Positions 25,874-34,197 of a stretch of DNA of 64,000 nt are shown here, one piece after another. Position numbers and translations under genes: made by a program. The stretch covers positions 3,948,010 to 4,012,009 of the forward strand of contig NZ_AP025314.1 in assembly GCF_036492835.1 (NCBI RefSeq), written 5' to 3'. The stretch is from Fulvitalea axinellae. Its GTDB lineage: Bacteria > Bacteroidota > Bacteroidia > Cytophagales > Cyclobacteriaceae. A model generated the notes under the pieces. That model worked only from the letters and a program-made list of their open reading frames with translations, searched no databases and had not been told where the DNA came from. The first letter of the stretch is position 1. Each line of letters begins with the position of its first letter.

Positions 25874-26473
25874 ATGAATATCATCCAGGAAAGCAAAAAC
25901 AAGAACAATCCTCCCGAAAAAATAATCCTGGGCATAGACCCCGGCACAAACGTCATGGGTTACGGCCTCATTACCGTCAAAGGCCAGAAAGTCATCTCCA
26001 CGCTCCAATACGGCGTAATTCACCTTAGCAAATACAAAAGCCACGAACTTAAGCTCCGCAAAATATTCGAGCGGGTACAAAGCATCGTCGACGAGTTCCA
26101 CCCCGACGAAGTGGCGCTCGAAGCTCCTTTTTTCGGCAAAAACGTGCAATCGATGCTCAAACTCGGCCGGGCGCAGGGCGTGGCGATGGCAGCGGCGCTT
26201 ACCCGCGACATTCCCATTACGGAGTACGCTCCGCGGAAAGTGAAACAGTCCGTAACAGGCAACGGCAACGCCACGAAAGAACAAGTAGCCAACATGCTGG
26301 CCAGCCTGCTGAAGCTTCCCGAAATCCCGAAAATGCTCGACGCCACCGACGCCTTGGGCGTGGCGCTTTGCCATCATTACCAAGGAGGCAAACAGGTATC
26401 GAAAGCGAAAAGCTGGAAAACCTTTCTGGAAGACAATCCCGGCAGGATAAAATCGGGCAAAACGAAAAAATGA
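25874..26473 (+). CDS. ruvC: Holliday junction resolvase
   Basis: Crossover junction endonuclease that cuts four-way DNA with RuvAB during recombinational repair. The four catalytic acids are visible in the expected order: Asp22 (LGIDPGTNVMGYG), Glu83 (ALEAPFFGKN), and Asp156/Asp159 (LDATDALGVALCHH). At 199 residues it is slightly longer than E. coli RuvC, with a short polar N-terminal extension and a basic tail (RIKSGKTKK). It is not linked to ruvA or ruvB. It ends at a strong terminator shared with the convergent small gene. Confidence 0.96.
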   Translation: MNIIQESKNKNNPPEKIILGIDPGTNVMGYGLITVKGQKVISTLQYGVIHLSKYKSHELKLRKIFERVQSIVDEFHPDEVALEAPFFGKNVQSMLKLGRAQGVAMAAALTRDIPITEYAPRKVKQSVTGNGNATKEQVANMLASLLKLPEIPKMLDATDALGVALCHHYQGGKQVSKAKSWKTFLEDNPGRIKSGKTKK

Positions 26474-26490
26474 GTCGGAATGCCCCCAAA

Positions 26491-26522
26491 AAACAAGGCT
26501 CGCCGTCTGGCAAGCCTTGTTT
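26491..26522. terminator. Bidirectional terminator after ruvC
   Basis: A 10-bp stem (AAACAAGGCT / AGCCTTGTTT) with a 12-base loop and U tracts on both strands lies between convergent stops at 26473 and 26547. Confidence 0.8.
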
Positions 26523-26546
26523 TGTTTTTGAAAAACCTCCGGAATA

Positions 26547-26747
26547 CTAAGCCTCTTCCAAATCGTAATCGGCTCCTACACCATAACGGGTCAGATCCGA
26601 CAGGCGAAACTCTTCCAAAGAATAAATATCTTTCACTCGGCAATCGTCGTCCTCAAAAATCTCCAACACCTCAAATTCCGATTCCTCACCAAAATTTTTC
26701 AGTCTGTAGCGTTTGCCCACCCTAAGGGCGTTCACCGACATTGGCAT
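26547..26747 (-). CDS. Small acidic conserved protein (66 aa)
   Basis: A short beta-rich acidic product: VNALRVGKRYRLKNFGEESEFEVLEIFEDDDCRVKD suggests a small SH3- or KOW-like barrel, then an acidic tail (GADYDLEEA). It may start at 26747 or at the second ATG, 26741. It lies 44 bases after the CvfB-like gene on the same strand and before a good terminator, so it is probably the last gene of the rsmA-mgtE-cvfB-like unit. The function is unknown. Confidence 0.7.
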   Translation of the reverse strand: MPMSVNALRVGKRYRLKNFGEESEFEVLEIFEDDDCRVKDIYSLEEFRLSDLTRYGVGADYDLEEA

Positions 26748-26791
26748 AGCGATATCTTTTTGTTGTAGAAATATGCGGTCACGAATTACGG

Positions 26792-27625
26792 TTACACAAC
26801 CAGCTTGATTCCCTTGTCGCTAAGCTCTACCAAACCGGCCTTGTACAGGCTTCCGATAACCTTTTTGAAATTCTTTTTACTCATCTTAAAAACCTTGCGA
26901 ATGGTCTCAGCGTCGGTTTTGTCGTGGTAAGGCAACTTCCCGCCGGCTTTGATCAGGGCGTCCACAATCACGTCCTTGGAGTCTTCCACTTGGTCGTACC
27001 CCTTTTTGCCGAACGAAATATCAAGCTTGCCGTCCTCTCGAACTCTTTTCACAAACCCTTTGCGACGCTCACCGATCCACGGCGTTCCGTACACGTCGCT
27101 GTGATACACGAGGCCGGAATAGCGCTGGTTCACCAACACCAAGTAACCCATCTCGGTGCGTTTGTACACCATAAGGTCCACTTCCTGCCCCGATTCCAAC
27201 TCAGAAGTATCCGAATCGATAAAAGAATGGATCTTGCTGACGCCGATCACCCTTCCGGAACGATGGTCAAGGCAAATCCGCACCACGTACATTCTGCCTT
27301 CCACCATTTCCTCGCTTTGCTCTCGCCAAGGAACGAACAGGTCTTTTTCAAGACCCCAGTCCAGAAACGCTCCGAATTTCGTCACGTCCTTAACATACAA
27401 AGCCGCAAACTCGCCCACCACCGCAAGCGGTTTACGCGTAGTGGCCACCGGACGGTCCATCGAGTCCGTATACACGAACACGTCAAGGCTTACGCCCTCA
27501 ACCATTTCCTCGGTCACAAATTTGTTGGGCAACAAAACCTCTTCGCCCTCGCTGTCCTTAAGGTATATACCGTGATCGGTATTCCTAGCGACAACCAATG
27601 TATTATATTCTCCAATATTGAGCAT
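26792..27625 (-). CDS. S1-like RNA-binding protein (CvfB/YitL-like)
   Basis: A 277-residue protein with the layout of CvfB: an N-terminal S1-like barrel (about 1-65), a second S1 domain (about 66-140, GEFAALYVKDVTKFGAFLDWGLEKDLFVPWREQ), a third S1-like part (about 150-215) and a C-terminal winged helix (about 220-277, DAETIRKVFKMSKKNFKKVIGSLYKAGLV). Such proteins bind RNA and affect expression post-transcriptionally in firmicutes; the role in Bacteroidota is inferred. It lies between mgtE and the 66-residue gene. Confidence 0.88.
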   Translation of the reverse strand: MLNIGEYNTLVVARNTDHGIYLKDSEGEEVLLPNKFVTEEMVEGVSLDVFVYTDSMDRPVATTRKPLAVVGEFAALYVKDVTKFGAFLDWGLEKDLFVPWREQSEEMVEGRMYVVRICLDHRSGRVIGVSKIHSFIDSDTSELESGQEVDLMVYKRTEMGYLVLVNQRYSGLVYHSDVYGTPWIGERRKGFVKRVREDGKLDISFGKKGYDQVEDSKDVIVDALIKAGGKLPYHDKTDAETIRKVFKMSKKNFKKVIGSLYKAGLVELSDKGIKLVV

Positions 27626-27672
27626 AAACAGCCCTCTTTTTTAAATTCTCAAAACGTCGGGAGCGATCCGGT

Positions 27673-29052
27673 TCAGTAGAAAACCAAATGCGCCACTCCG
27701 AAATAAACGCCAAGACCCAACAAGTCGTTGACGATAGTAATAAACGGACCCGAGGCCAAAGCCGGATTGATCTTAAGCCGGTCCATCACAATCGGTGTTA
27801 CCGTACCCATAGTCGACGCCAGCATCACTACGCTAAACAAGGCCGTCGATACGGTTACCGCTATTTTCATACCCTGGGGATCTCCCCCGGCGCTAAGCCA
27901 GTTGAACAAGAACACGAATCCGGCAAGTACGGACCCGTTGAGGATGGCTACGGTCAGCGTCTTGAACAGACGCTTCCACAAACTGTCCTCAATCACCGAC
28001 GGATTGGCCAAAGACTGCAAAACCAAAGACGAAGACTGCAAACCCACATTACCGCCCGTAGCCGTAATCAGTGGCACAAATGTGGCCAGCGCCGGAATCT
28101 GCGAGATGTCACCATCGAACAAACCCATAAAGTTTGCGGCTATAACGCCCCCGATCATCCCGATCATCAGCCACGGCAAGCGGGCGCGGGAAAGCACCCA
28201 AACGCTGTCGTCTTCCTGAACGTCTTCGGAGATACCGGCCATGATTTGGCGATCTTCCTCCGCCTTTTCGGTAATTACGTCGATAATATCATCGACCGTA
28301 ATCCGCCCGGCCAACATTCCCCGGACATTCACCACTGGAATCACTTCCAAGTCGTATTTCTGCATTATCGAGGCGACTTCCTCCTGGTCCATAAAGGTTT
28401 CCACAGAAAGAATATCCTTCTCGTATATCTCGCTGATCAGCGTTTGGTCCGAAGCCAGAATAATCCGCTTCAGCGACACTCGCCCCAAAAGCTTGTCATA
28501 ATCGTCAACCACGTACAAGGTATACACCTTGTCCACGTCTTCGGCCTGACGCCTGATCTCCTCTATACTCCGGACAACCGTCCAGTTCAGATTGACTTTT
28601 ATAAGCTCTTTGGCCATCAGACCACCGGCGCAATCCTCTCCGTAGCGGAGAAGATCCATCACGTAAGCGGCCTGCTCATCCTCTTTCAGCAGGGAAATAA
28701 CCTGCTCTCTGGCACGCACACCCAGCTGTTGCAGGATATCCACAGCGTCATCGGAATCGAGCTCGTCGATAAAAGGCGAAAGCTCTTCCGGAGAGAACAG
28801 CTCAAGGAAATCCCCGCGCTCGTCCTCGTCGATATCGCGGATAACCTGAGCGCCCACTTCCACATCCAGCAGTTGCAGGATATACCGGCACTCTTCGCCG
28901 TCAAGCTCCTCCAACACCTCACTGACGTCGGCGGCCTTCACGCCTTTCAGGGTCCGGAGTATAAACTCCTTGTCCTCTTTGGCGATAGCCTTCCGCAAAC
29001 GGCTGACATAGCCGGCGCTTAGCTCAAATACGTCAACCTGGCGTTTTGTCAT
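27673..29052 (-). CDS. mgtE: Magnesium transporter MgtE
   Basis: A 459-residue Mg2+ channel. It has an N-terminal superhelical cytosolic domain with acidic Mg2+-sensing residues (about 1-130), a CBS pair (about 135-260, VDKVYTLYVVDDYDKLLGRVSL and IPVVNVRGMLAGRITVDDIIDVI) and five transmembrane helices (about 285-459). The pore signature PLITATGGNVGLQSSSL is intact. Mg2+ binding to the cytosolic domain closes the channel in characterised members. Its start overlaps the end of rsmA by 20 bases, so the two are probably co-expressed. Confidence 0.95.
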   Translation of the reverse strand: MTKRQVDVFELSAGYVSRLRKAIAKEDKEFILRTLKGVKAADVSEVLEELDGEECRYILQLLDVEVGAQVIRDIDEDERGDFLELFSPEELSPFIDELDSDDAVDILQQLGVRAREQVISLLKEDEQAAYVMDLLRYGEDCAGGLMAKELIKVNLNWTVVRSIEEIRRQAEDVDKVYTLYVVDDYDKLLGRVSLKRIILASDQTLISEIYEKDILSVETFMDQEEVASIMQKYDLEVIPVVNVRGMLAGRITVDDIIDVITEKAEEDRQIMAGISEDVQEDDSVWVLSRARLPWLMIGMIGGVIAANFMGLFDGDISQIPALATFVPLITATGGNVGLQSSSLVLQSLANPSVIEDSLWKRLFKTLTVAILNGSVLAGFVFLFNWLSAGGDPQGMKIAVTVSTALFSVVMLASTMGTVTPIVMDRLKINPALASGPFITIVNDLLGLGVYFGVAHLVFY

Positions 29053-29821
29053 TCTCGATACGGTTAGTTAGCCAGACAAAATCCGCCACGCTCAAACGCT
29101 CCGCCCTAAGCGAAAGCATCTCTTCGGCACGCAGCTCGTCGGACAGGCCAAAAACTTTCAGCGCGTTGCGCAACGTTTTCCTCCTTGTCTGGAAAGCCTG
29201 CTTCACCACTCTGAAAAACAGTTTTTCGTCACAACCCAAATCTTTCGTATCGTTTCTTTTCAGGCTCAACACCGCCGAATCCACCTTCGGAGGCGGGTTA
29301 AACACGTGCGGCGGTACCGTAAACAAGTATTCGGCATCGTAGAACGCCTGCAAAAGCACGCTCAAGATCCCGTAAACTTTAGAGCCCGGCCCGGCACAGA
29401 TACGCTCGGCCACCTCTTTCTGCACCATTCCCACGCATTCCGTAACATCGTCACGGTATTCCAATACCTTAAAAAAAATCTGGGAAGATATATTATAAGG
29501 AAAGTTTCCGATAACCGCCATCGGCGACTCCAACTTTTCCGTCAAATCCATTCTAAGGAAATCCCCTTCGATAATCCTCTCTCCCAAAGCCGGGTAGCGA
29601 TCCTTCAGGTAAGCGATGGATTCGGTGTCGATATCCACCAAAAATGTCCTCAAGGATTCCCTTTCGATCAGAAAATCCGTCAAAACGCCCATTCCGGGCC
29701 CCACTTCCAACACGTCGCGATAACCGCCGTGCCCCGACAAAGCGTTGACAATCCTCTCGGCGATATCCAAATCCGTAAGGAAATGCTGACCGAGATGCTT
29801 CTTTGCCCTAACCTTTTTCAT
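29033..29821 (-). CDS. rsmA: 16S rRNA dimethyladenosine transferase
   Basis: Dimethylates two adjacent adenosines in the 3' hairpin of 16S rRNA during small-subunit assembly, using S-adenosylmethionine. The start at 29821 yields MKKVRAKKHLGQHFLTD, the usual N-terminus; a longer frame from 29905 would add an unlikely leader. SAM-binding motif LEVGPGMGVLTDFL and the catalytic NFPYNISS are clear, and the C-terminal helical domain is complete (262 residues). It overlaps mgtE by 20 bases and heads the leftward unit mgtE, cvfB-like, 66-residue gene. It diverges from pdxA. Confidence 0.96.
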   Translation of the reverse strand: MKKVRAKKHLGQHFLTDLDIAERIVNALSGHGGYRDVLEVGPGMGVLTDFLIERESLRTFLVDIDTESIAYLKDRYPALGERIIEGDFLRMDLTEKLESPMAVIGNFPYNISSQIFFKVLEYRDDVTECVGMVQKEVAERICAGPGSKVYGILSVLLQAFYDAEYLFTVPPHVFNPPPKVDSAVLSLKRNDTKDLGCDEKLFFRVVKQAFQTRRKTLRNALKVFGLSDELRAEEMLSLRAERLSVADFVWLTNRIENDKTPG

Positions 29822-30039
29822 TCCTCTGCAATATAAGTAGTTCCGTCCCCCACGGGCCCCATTGACCCGCAGTGCCTGCGTACGCCAGCCTACAATTCCA
29901 AACAAAAAACGCCCCGCGGAAGTCTTGCCCAGAATAGGGCAAACAAAATGTCCGTGACAAAAGCATAATTTCTTATCTTTGGCGAATATTGAATGTCTTT
30001 TTTGCGACCAGCCTTATCGGCCGGGTCAAATTTACGACA

Positions 30040-30047
30040 TACCTTTG
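30040..30047 (+). promoter_or_regulatory. Candidate -7 element upstream of pdxA
   Basis: TACCTTTG matches TAnnTTTG, 125 bases before the pdxA ATG. A second match (TATCTTTG) lies at 29974-29981. Neither has a convincing TTTG at -33, so both are tentative; either would leave a long leader. Confidence 0.35.
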
Positions 30048-30171
30048 TATTGTTCGGCAAGCATTCGACAAAAACTCCCGCAAGCCCCCGGCCATAAAAC
30101 CGGCGGACACAGGCGGGACCCCGCACCGAAGCCGTTCGCCGGAACAAACCCAAGCAAAAAAACTGAACTCC

Positions 30172-31404
30172 ATGAGCAGTCATAAAGACACCAACAGGAG
30201 CCATCCGCCGAAAATAGGGATCTCCATCGGCGACATCAACGGCGTAGGTCCTGAAATCGTCATCAAGGCTTTGGCCGACAACCGGATCACATCACAATTC
30301 ACCCCTGTTGTATACGGATCATCCAAAGTGCTTTCTTTTTACAAAAAGAAAGTCAGAAGGGACGATTTCCAGTTGCATAACATCAAAGACGCCTCGCACG
30401 CGGCACAAAAAAAGGTCAACGTCATCAACTGTTGGGAGGAAACTGCCGAAATAACTCCGGGCAAACAAACCGAAATAGGAGGAAAATGCGCTTTCACCGC
30501 ACTTGAAAGAGCCGTTGCGGACCTCCTAAACGGAACTATCGACGCTTTGGTGACCGCTCCGATCAACAAACACAATATTCAGAGCAAAGATTTCGACTTT
30601 CCGGGCCATACGGAATACCTTCAGGCCAAAGACGGAAAAGACGACTGCGTAATGACGCTCTGCGACCAAGGCTTGCGCGTAGGCGTAGTCACCGGACACA
30701 TGCCCATAGCGGAAGTGCCTTCGAAGATCACCGCCGAGGCGCTTAGAAGCAAAATCGACATCATGTTGGCTAGCCTGCGCCTCGATTTCGGCATCAACAA
30801 GCCGAAACTCGCAGTATTGGGCCTAAACCCGCACGCTGGCGAAAACGGCATCTTGGGCCAAGAGGAAATCGACGTGATCAAGCCCGTCATCAAGGAATAT
30901 AAGCGCAAAGGCGAGCTCGTAATAGGCCCGTATCCCGCCGACGGATTCTTCGGTTCCTCGCAATTCCGTAAATTCGACGGTATCTTGGCCATGTATCACG
31001 ACCAAGGCCTGATTCCGTTCAAAGCGTTGGCATTTGAGACCGGCGTAAACTATACGTCCGGCCTCTCGTTCGTCCGCACTTCGCCCGACCACGGCACGGC
31101 GTACGACATCGCCGGCAAAGGAATAGCCGACGAAACATCGATGAGAGAAGCCATTTACATGGCCATCGACGTAGTCAAGAATAGACTTGAGGCACCGAAG
31201 CCGAAACCGAAAAAAGCACCGGTAGAGGAGCGCAAGATAGCGGAGGCTATGCAGGACGAAAGTCAGGATTTTCCGCTTGAGAAAGTAGAGGGCGAAACCA
31301 TTGAGGATGTGGAGAAAAAGGACAAAAGACCGCCCCGGAGGGAAAACAAACCCTACCGAAAACACGATAAGAAGAACAACGGGAACAAAAATCAAGAGAA
31401 GTAA
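30172..31404 (+). CDS. pdxA: 4-hydroxythreonine-4-phosphate dehydrogenase with charged C-terminal tail
   Basis: NAD-dependent enzyme of pyridoxal phosphate biosynthesis. PdxA landmarks: ISIGDINGVGPEI at the N-terminus, VTAPINKHNI, FPGHTEYL (metal His), LGLNPHAGENG, YHDQGLIPFKALAF and RTSPDHGTAYDIAG. I start at 30172 (410 residues); a 61-residue upstream extension in the same frame has no family similarity. Residues about 335-410 form an unusual tail, rich in Pro, Lys and Glu and ending with KHDKKNNGNKNQEK, that is absent from standard PdxA (about 330 residues). The tail is probably disordered. It is upstream of yceD with a separate promoter. Confidence 0.94.
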   Translation: MSSHKDTNRSHPPKIGISIGDINGVGPEIVIKALADNRITSQFTPVVYGSSKVLSFYKKKVRRDDFQLHNIKDASHAAQKKVNVINCWEETAEITPGKQTEIGGKCAFTALERAVADLLNGTIDALVTAPINKHNIQSKDFDFPGHTEYLQAKDGKDDCVMTLCDQGLRVGVVTGHMPIAEVPSKITAEALRSKIDIMLASLRLDFGINKPKLAVLGLNPHAGENGILGQEEIDVIKPVIKEYKRKGELVIGPYPADGFFGSSQFRKFDGILAMYHDQGLIPFKALAFETGVNYTSGLSFVRTSPDHGTAYDIAGKGIADETSMREAIYMAIDVVKNRLEAPKPKPKKAPVEERKIAEAMQDESQDFPLEKVEGETIEDVEKKDKRPPRRENKPYRKHDKKNNGNKNQEK

Positions 31405-31449
31405 TTCTTAAATAATCGGATGCTCTGAGGAATTCCCGGAAAAAAAATT

Positions 31450-31457
31450 TAAATTTG
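31450..31457 (+). promoter_or_regulatory. Candidate -7 element of the yceD-rpmF unit
   Basis: TAAATTTG matches TAnnTTTG and lies 26 bases before the yceD ATG, giving a short leader. No TTTG -33 element is visible. Confidence 0.45.
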
Positions 31458-31482
31458 CGACCTTGTATGCCTAACGAGGGAC

Positions 31483-32097
31483 ATGAAAAACCTTAAAGCG
31501 TTTGATATTGAGCTCTTCAAGCTCGGTTTGGGCAAACACGAGTTCTCTTTCGAGATTGGAAAAGACTTCTTCGACAACTTCGAGGATTCGCTTACCAAGA
31601 ACGGAAAACTCACCGCCCGAATAAGCCTTGACAAATCGGAAGTGCTGATCAGGGCCGAGCTGGAAATCAAGGGCGTCGTGGAACTGGTTTGTGACCGGAG
31701 CCTGAGGACTTTTGAGGAACCTATAGACGTTTCGCACAAGTTACTCGTAAAGTACGGAGAGGAATTCGACGATTCTGAAGACGACATCATTATTCTGGAC
31801 CAGAACCTTCCGGTTTGGAACGTCGCCAACATCATCTACGAATTCATCGGCCTGCAGGTTCCTTACAAAAAGATCCATCCCGAATTAAGGGAGGACGACG
31901 ACGAACCGCTAGACCTTGGCCTCGAATTTGATTTTCTGAGCCTTGAGCCCGAAGACGAGCTGGTATATTCTACCGGCGACACGGAAACGGACGAAGAGGA
32001 AGAAGAAAACGAAGGAGAAGGGGAAGAAACTAACGAAAACGTCGATCCTAGATGGCAAGCCTTGCAAAAGCTCAAGGATCAGAACAAAAAGAAGTAA
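31483..32097 (+). CDS. DUF177/YceD-family protein
   Basis: A 204-residue member of the YceD family, conserved across bacteria next to rpmF and implicated in 23S rRNA maturation in plants and E. coli. The core (about 1-135) contains LVCDRSLRTFEEPI, matching the family's C-x-R/D-L region, although the usual CxxC pair is reduced to one Cys. The C-terminus is strongly acidic and low-complexity (DEEEEENEGEGEETNEN, about 165-185) before a basic end. It lies 38 bases upstream of rpmF, the classical arrangement. Confidence 0.88.
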   Translation: MKNLKAFDIELFKLGLGKHEFSFEIGKDFFDNFEDSLTKNGKLTARISLDKSEVLIRAELEIKGVVELVCDRSLRTFEEPIDVSHKLLVKYGEEFDDSEDDIIILDQNLPVWNVANIIYEFIGLQVPYKKIHPELREDDDEPLDLGLEFDFLSLEPEDELVYSTGDTETDEEEEENEGEGEETNENVDPRWQALQKLKDQNKKK

Positions 32098-32135
32098 GAA
32101 AACAATTCGTCAACATTAATAAATAGTTTAGTAAG

Positions 32136-32327
32136 ATGGCACATCCTAAACGTAAGACTTCTAAGACTAGAAGAGATAAAAGGAGAACAAACATCAAGTC
32201 TACTCCGGCTACTTTGTCGGTATGCCCAACAACAGGCGAGACTCACTTGCGTCACAGAGCTCACTGGCACGAAGGGAAACTTTACTACAAAGGAAAAGTT
32301 TACGCTGAGAAAGAAATTGAGGCCTAA
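32136..32327 (+). CDS. rpmF: 50S ribosomal protein L32
   Basis: The 63-residue product begins MAHPKRKTSKTRRDKRRT, the standard L32 N-terminus. The zinc ribbon is absent: only one Cys remains (VCPTTGETHLRHRAHWHEGK), the C-minus form frequent in Bacteroidota. It is therefore zinc-independent. It is co-transcribed with yceD and followed by a strong terminator. Confidence 0.97.
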   Translation: MAHPKRKTSKTRRDKRRTNIKSTPATLSVCPTTGETHLRHRAHWHEGKLYYKGKVYAEKEIEA

Positions 32328-32347
32328 TCAGATTAGGTTTACAATAT

Positions 32348-32381
32348 AAACGGCCCCGAAGCTTATCGCTCGGGGCCGTTT
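32348..32381 (+). terminator. Intrinsic terminator of rpmF
   Basis: A 12-bp perfect stem (AAACGGCCCCGA / TCGGGGCCGTTT) with a 10-base loop is followed by TCTTTTTG. Confidence 0.9.
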
Positions 32382-32408
32382 TCTTTTTGTGCCAATATCC
32401 GTTTCCGG

Positions 32409-33524
32409 TTATTTTTTCCGGCGCTTGCGCTTGTTGGTCCTGCCCACCTTCACTTTCGCCTTGTGCGCCAAGTTCAGGTTTCCTTTCACTATTATTACAT
32501 CGCCGGGTTTTATCGGCATATTTCCTTCGGCGTCAGGCACCAACACATAACTCTGAGAATTCTCCTCGCCAAGAGCCACGTAATTCCACTTCGCTTCGTC
32601 GCCGTTGAGGGTAAACACCACAGGACGACCGCCGGAACGAAGCACAACGGAACTTTTCGGAACCACCAGCTTATTCGGCAAGACACGGCTCAGCACAACC
32701 TTCCCGTTCATCCCTTCCCGCAACAGCCCATCCGTATTGCGCAATTCGGCTGTAACTCTCACCAAGCCGTTCTCATCCACCAATGGATTCACCGACACCA
32801 CTTCACCCACAAACTCACGGTCGCTCAAAGCGAATGGACTTACTCGCACACGCATCCCCTCCGTTACGTCCGGCACCTCCGATTCCAATACGGAAAACAC
32901 AATTTCAAACACACGGTCATCGATAATTCGGCAAAATGGCTTACCACTTTCAGGCCGGTGATGTTCCCTGACCGCCAAATCCGCCACGACGCCAGCGAAC
33001 GGCGCTCGCACCACCGATTTAGAGAATTTGAGTTTCGCCCGTTCCAGTCTCGTCAAAGCGGCCTCATAACCTTTGTCGATTTTCCCCATCCGAAGAACAT
33101 CTTTGGGCACCTTTAGCGTATCGGACAAACCGCCGTCATACCCTCGGGCATACATAAAATCCCTCAAGCCTACGGACGCTTTTTCCAAATCCCTTTCGGC
33201 CTCCGCCAATGACAAACGCAACTCAGAGTCGTCGATCCGCCCCAACAAAGCGCCTTTCGACACCCTGTCGCCTTCCGACACCTTCAGAGTACGTACCGGC
33301 TCGGACAATCCGGTTTCGATCACCGCACTACGCTTCGCCCGCAACTTTCCGTTACCCAAAATCTGACGCTCAAACTCCGTAATACGGACAGAATCCACAT
33401 AAACGACAGTGGTTCTCTCCATTGTGGCCTGCCGGGCCGATTTCTCCACTTCTTTGGAGTCTTCAGTCTTACCGGAACACGCAAACAGGGAAGCCAAAAA
33501 GAAAATGCTTAATAGATGTCTCAT
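32409..33524 (-). CDS. Periplasmic adaptor (HlyD/MFP) lipoprotein, orphan
   Basis: A 371-residue membrane-fusion protein of the RND-efflux adaptor class. The lipoprotein signal ends SLFACS (Cys16). The lipoyl halves (LSEPVRTLKVSEGDRVSKGALLGRIDD and VRAPFAGVVADLAVREHHRPESGKPF) flank a shorter coiled hairpin. Beta-barrel (about 195-270) and membrane-proximal domains follow, and the C-terminus is very basic (TNKRKRRKK). No pump or channel gene adjoins. It may serve a pump encoded elsewhere, perhaps one with no dedicated adaptor of its own. Distinct from the adaptor in the RND-ABC locus. Confidence 0.9.
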   Translation of the reverse strand: MRHLLSIFFLASLFACSGKTEDSKEVEKSARQATMERTTVVYVDSVRITEFERQILGNGKLRAKRSAVIETGLSEPVRTLKVSEGDRVSKGALLGRIDDSELRLSLAEAERDLEKASVGLRDFMYARGYDGGLSDTLKVPKDVLRMGKIDKGYEAALTRLERAKLKFSKSVVRAPFAGVVADLAVREHHRPESGKPFCRIIDDRVFEIVFSVLESEVPDVTEGMRVRVSPFALSDREFVGEVVSVNPLVDENGLVRVTAELRNTDGLLREGMNGKVVLSRVLPNKLVVPKSSVVLRSGGRPVVFTLNGDEAKWNYVALGEENSQSYVLVPDAEGNMPIKPGDVIIVKGNLNLAHKAKVKVGRTNKRKRRKK

Positions 33525-34090
33525 AGAAAAAAATAAAGTTTTGAGTCTTCACAAACGAACAACCGTGACCGCTTACCCTACCGCCGCATCCCAAATAGCT
33601 TCGGAAAACACGACAACCTATCCATAAAAACACGTGGCAAAAAAACGAAACGCCACAGCGTCTAATCCAAAAAAGCCAGTTACGGATCACAATATAAAAG
33701 AAAGGCCCAAACCTAACAACTAATTCTTTGGGAATACCACAATTCCGATACGTTTTTCATTTATACTAACATCAAGCCCTAGCGCTACCGAAAAGCCAGC
33801 GTCACTCTGGCAATCAGTAACGAAACCAACCGGAAAACCCGGCCAAAATAGGAAACCAAAAAGAAACTCACCAGTCTCCAAAGACCTCAAACACTCCCAA
33901 AACCAACCAAAAAACATCAACTCCAAAGAAACTGAAAAAGCTACCGAATAGCCCAACGGCAAAACCTGGAATAACTCCGTATATAAACTTGAGAATAGCT
34001 TATTGAATTATCCCTCCTTTTTTGAGGACTTTTTGCGATTCATCGAATTTTAACCCTTTTCTTTTTTTTCTATTTTAGTCTGACGTACCT
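33525..34090. other. Long intergenic region between the orphan adaptor gene and fabH
   Basis: About 570 bases with no credible gene. The forward strand is rich in A and C (for example 33840-33950), an unusual skew compared with the genes around it. The promoters of the divergent adaptor and fabH genes must lie here. I found no tRNA, repeat or terminator. Confidence 0.45.
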
Positions 34091-34098
34091 TATATTTG
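34091..34098 (+). promoter_or_regulatory. Candidate -7 element of fabH
   Basis: TATATTTG fully matches TAnnTTTG. A T-rich TTTC lies at the -33 distance, one mismatch from TTTG. The fabH ATG is 100 bases downstream. Confidence 0.45.
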
Positions 34099-34197
34099 TC
34101 GAGGTGCAAAAAAGCGAAATTGGCTTTCGTTTAACACACCGACCGCCACGGACCGCTAAGGTCATAGCGAGGCATACGGAACTTTTTTTACAGACTT

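Noticed and set aside
27688..29022. 444-codon open frame opposite mgtE
   Set aside because: It is the antisense of a clear magnesium transporter and has no recognisable domains; it reflects codon bias of the real gene.
33720..33962. 80-codon open frame on the reverse strand in the gap before fabH
   Set aside because: Codon choice is unlike the flanking genes (mostly T-rich codons), there is no recognisable domain, signal or promoter, and the frame follows from the local A/C skew.
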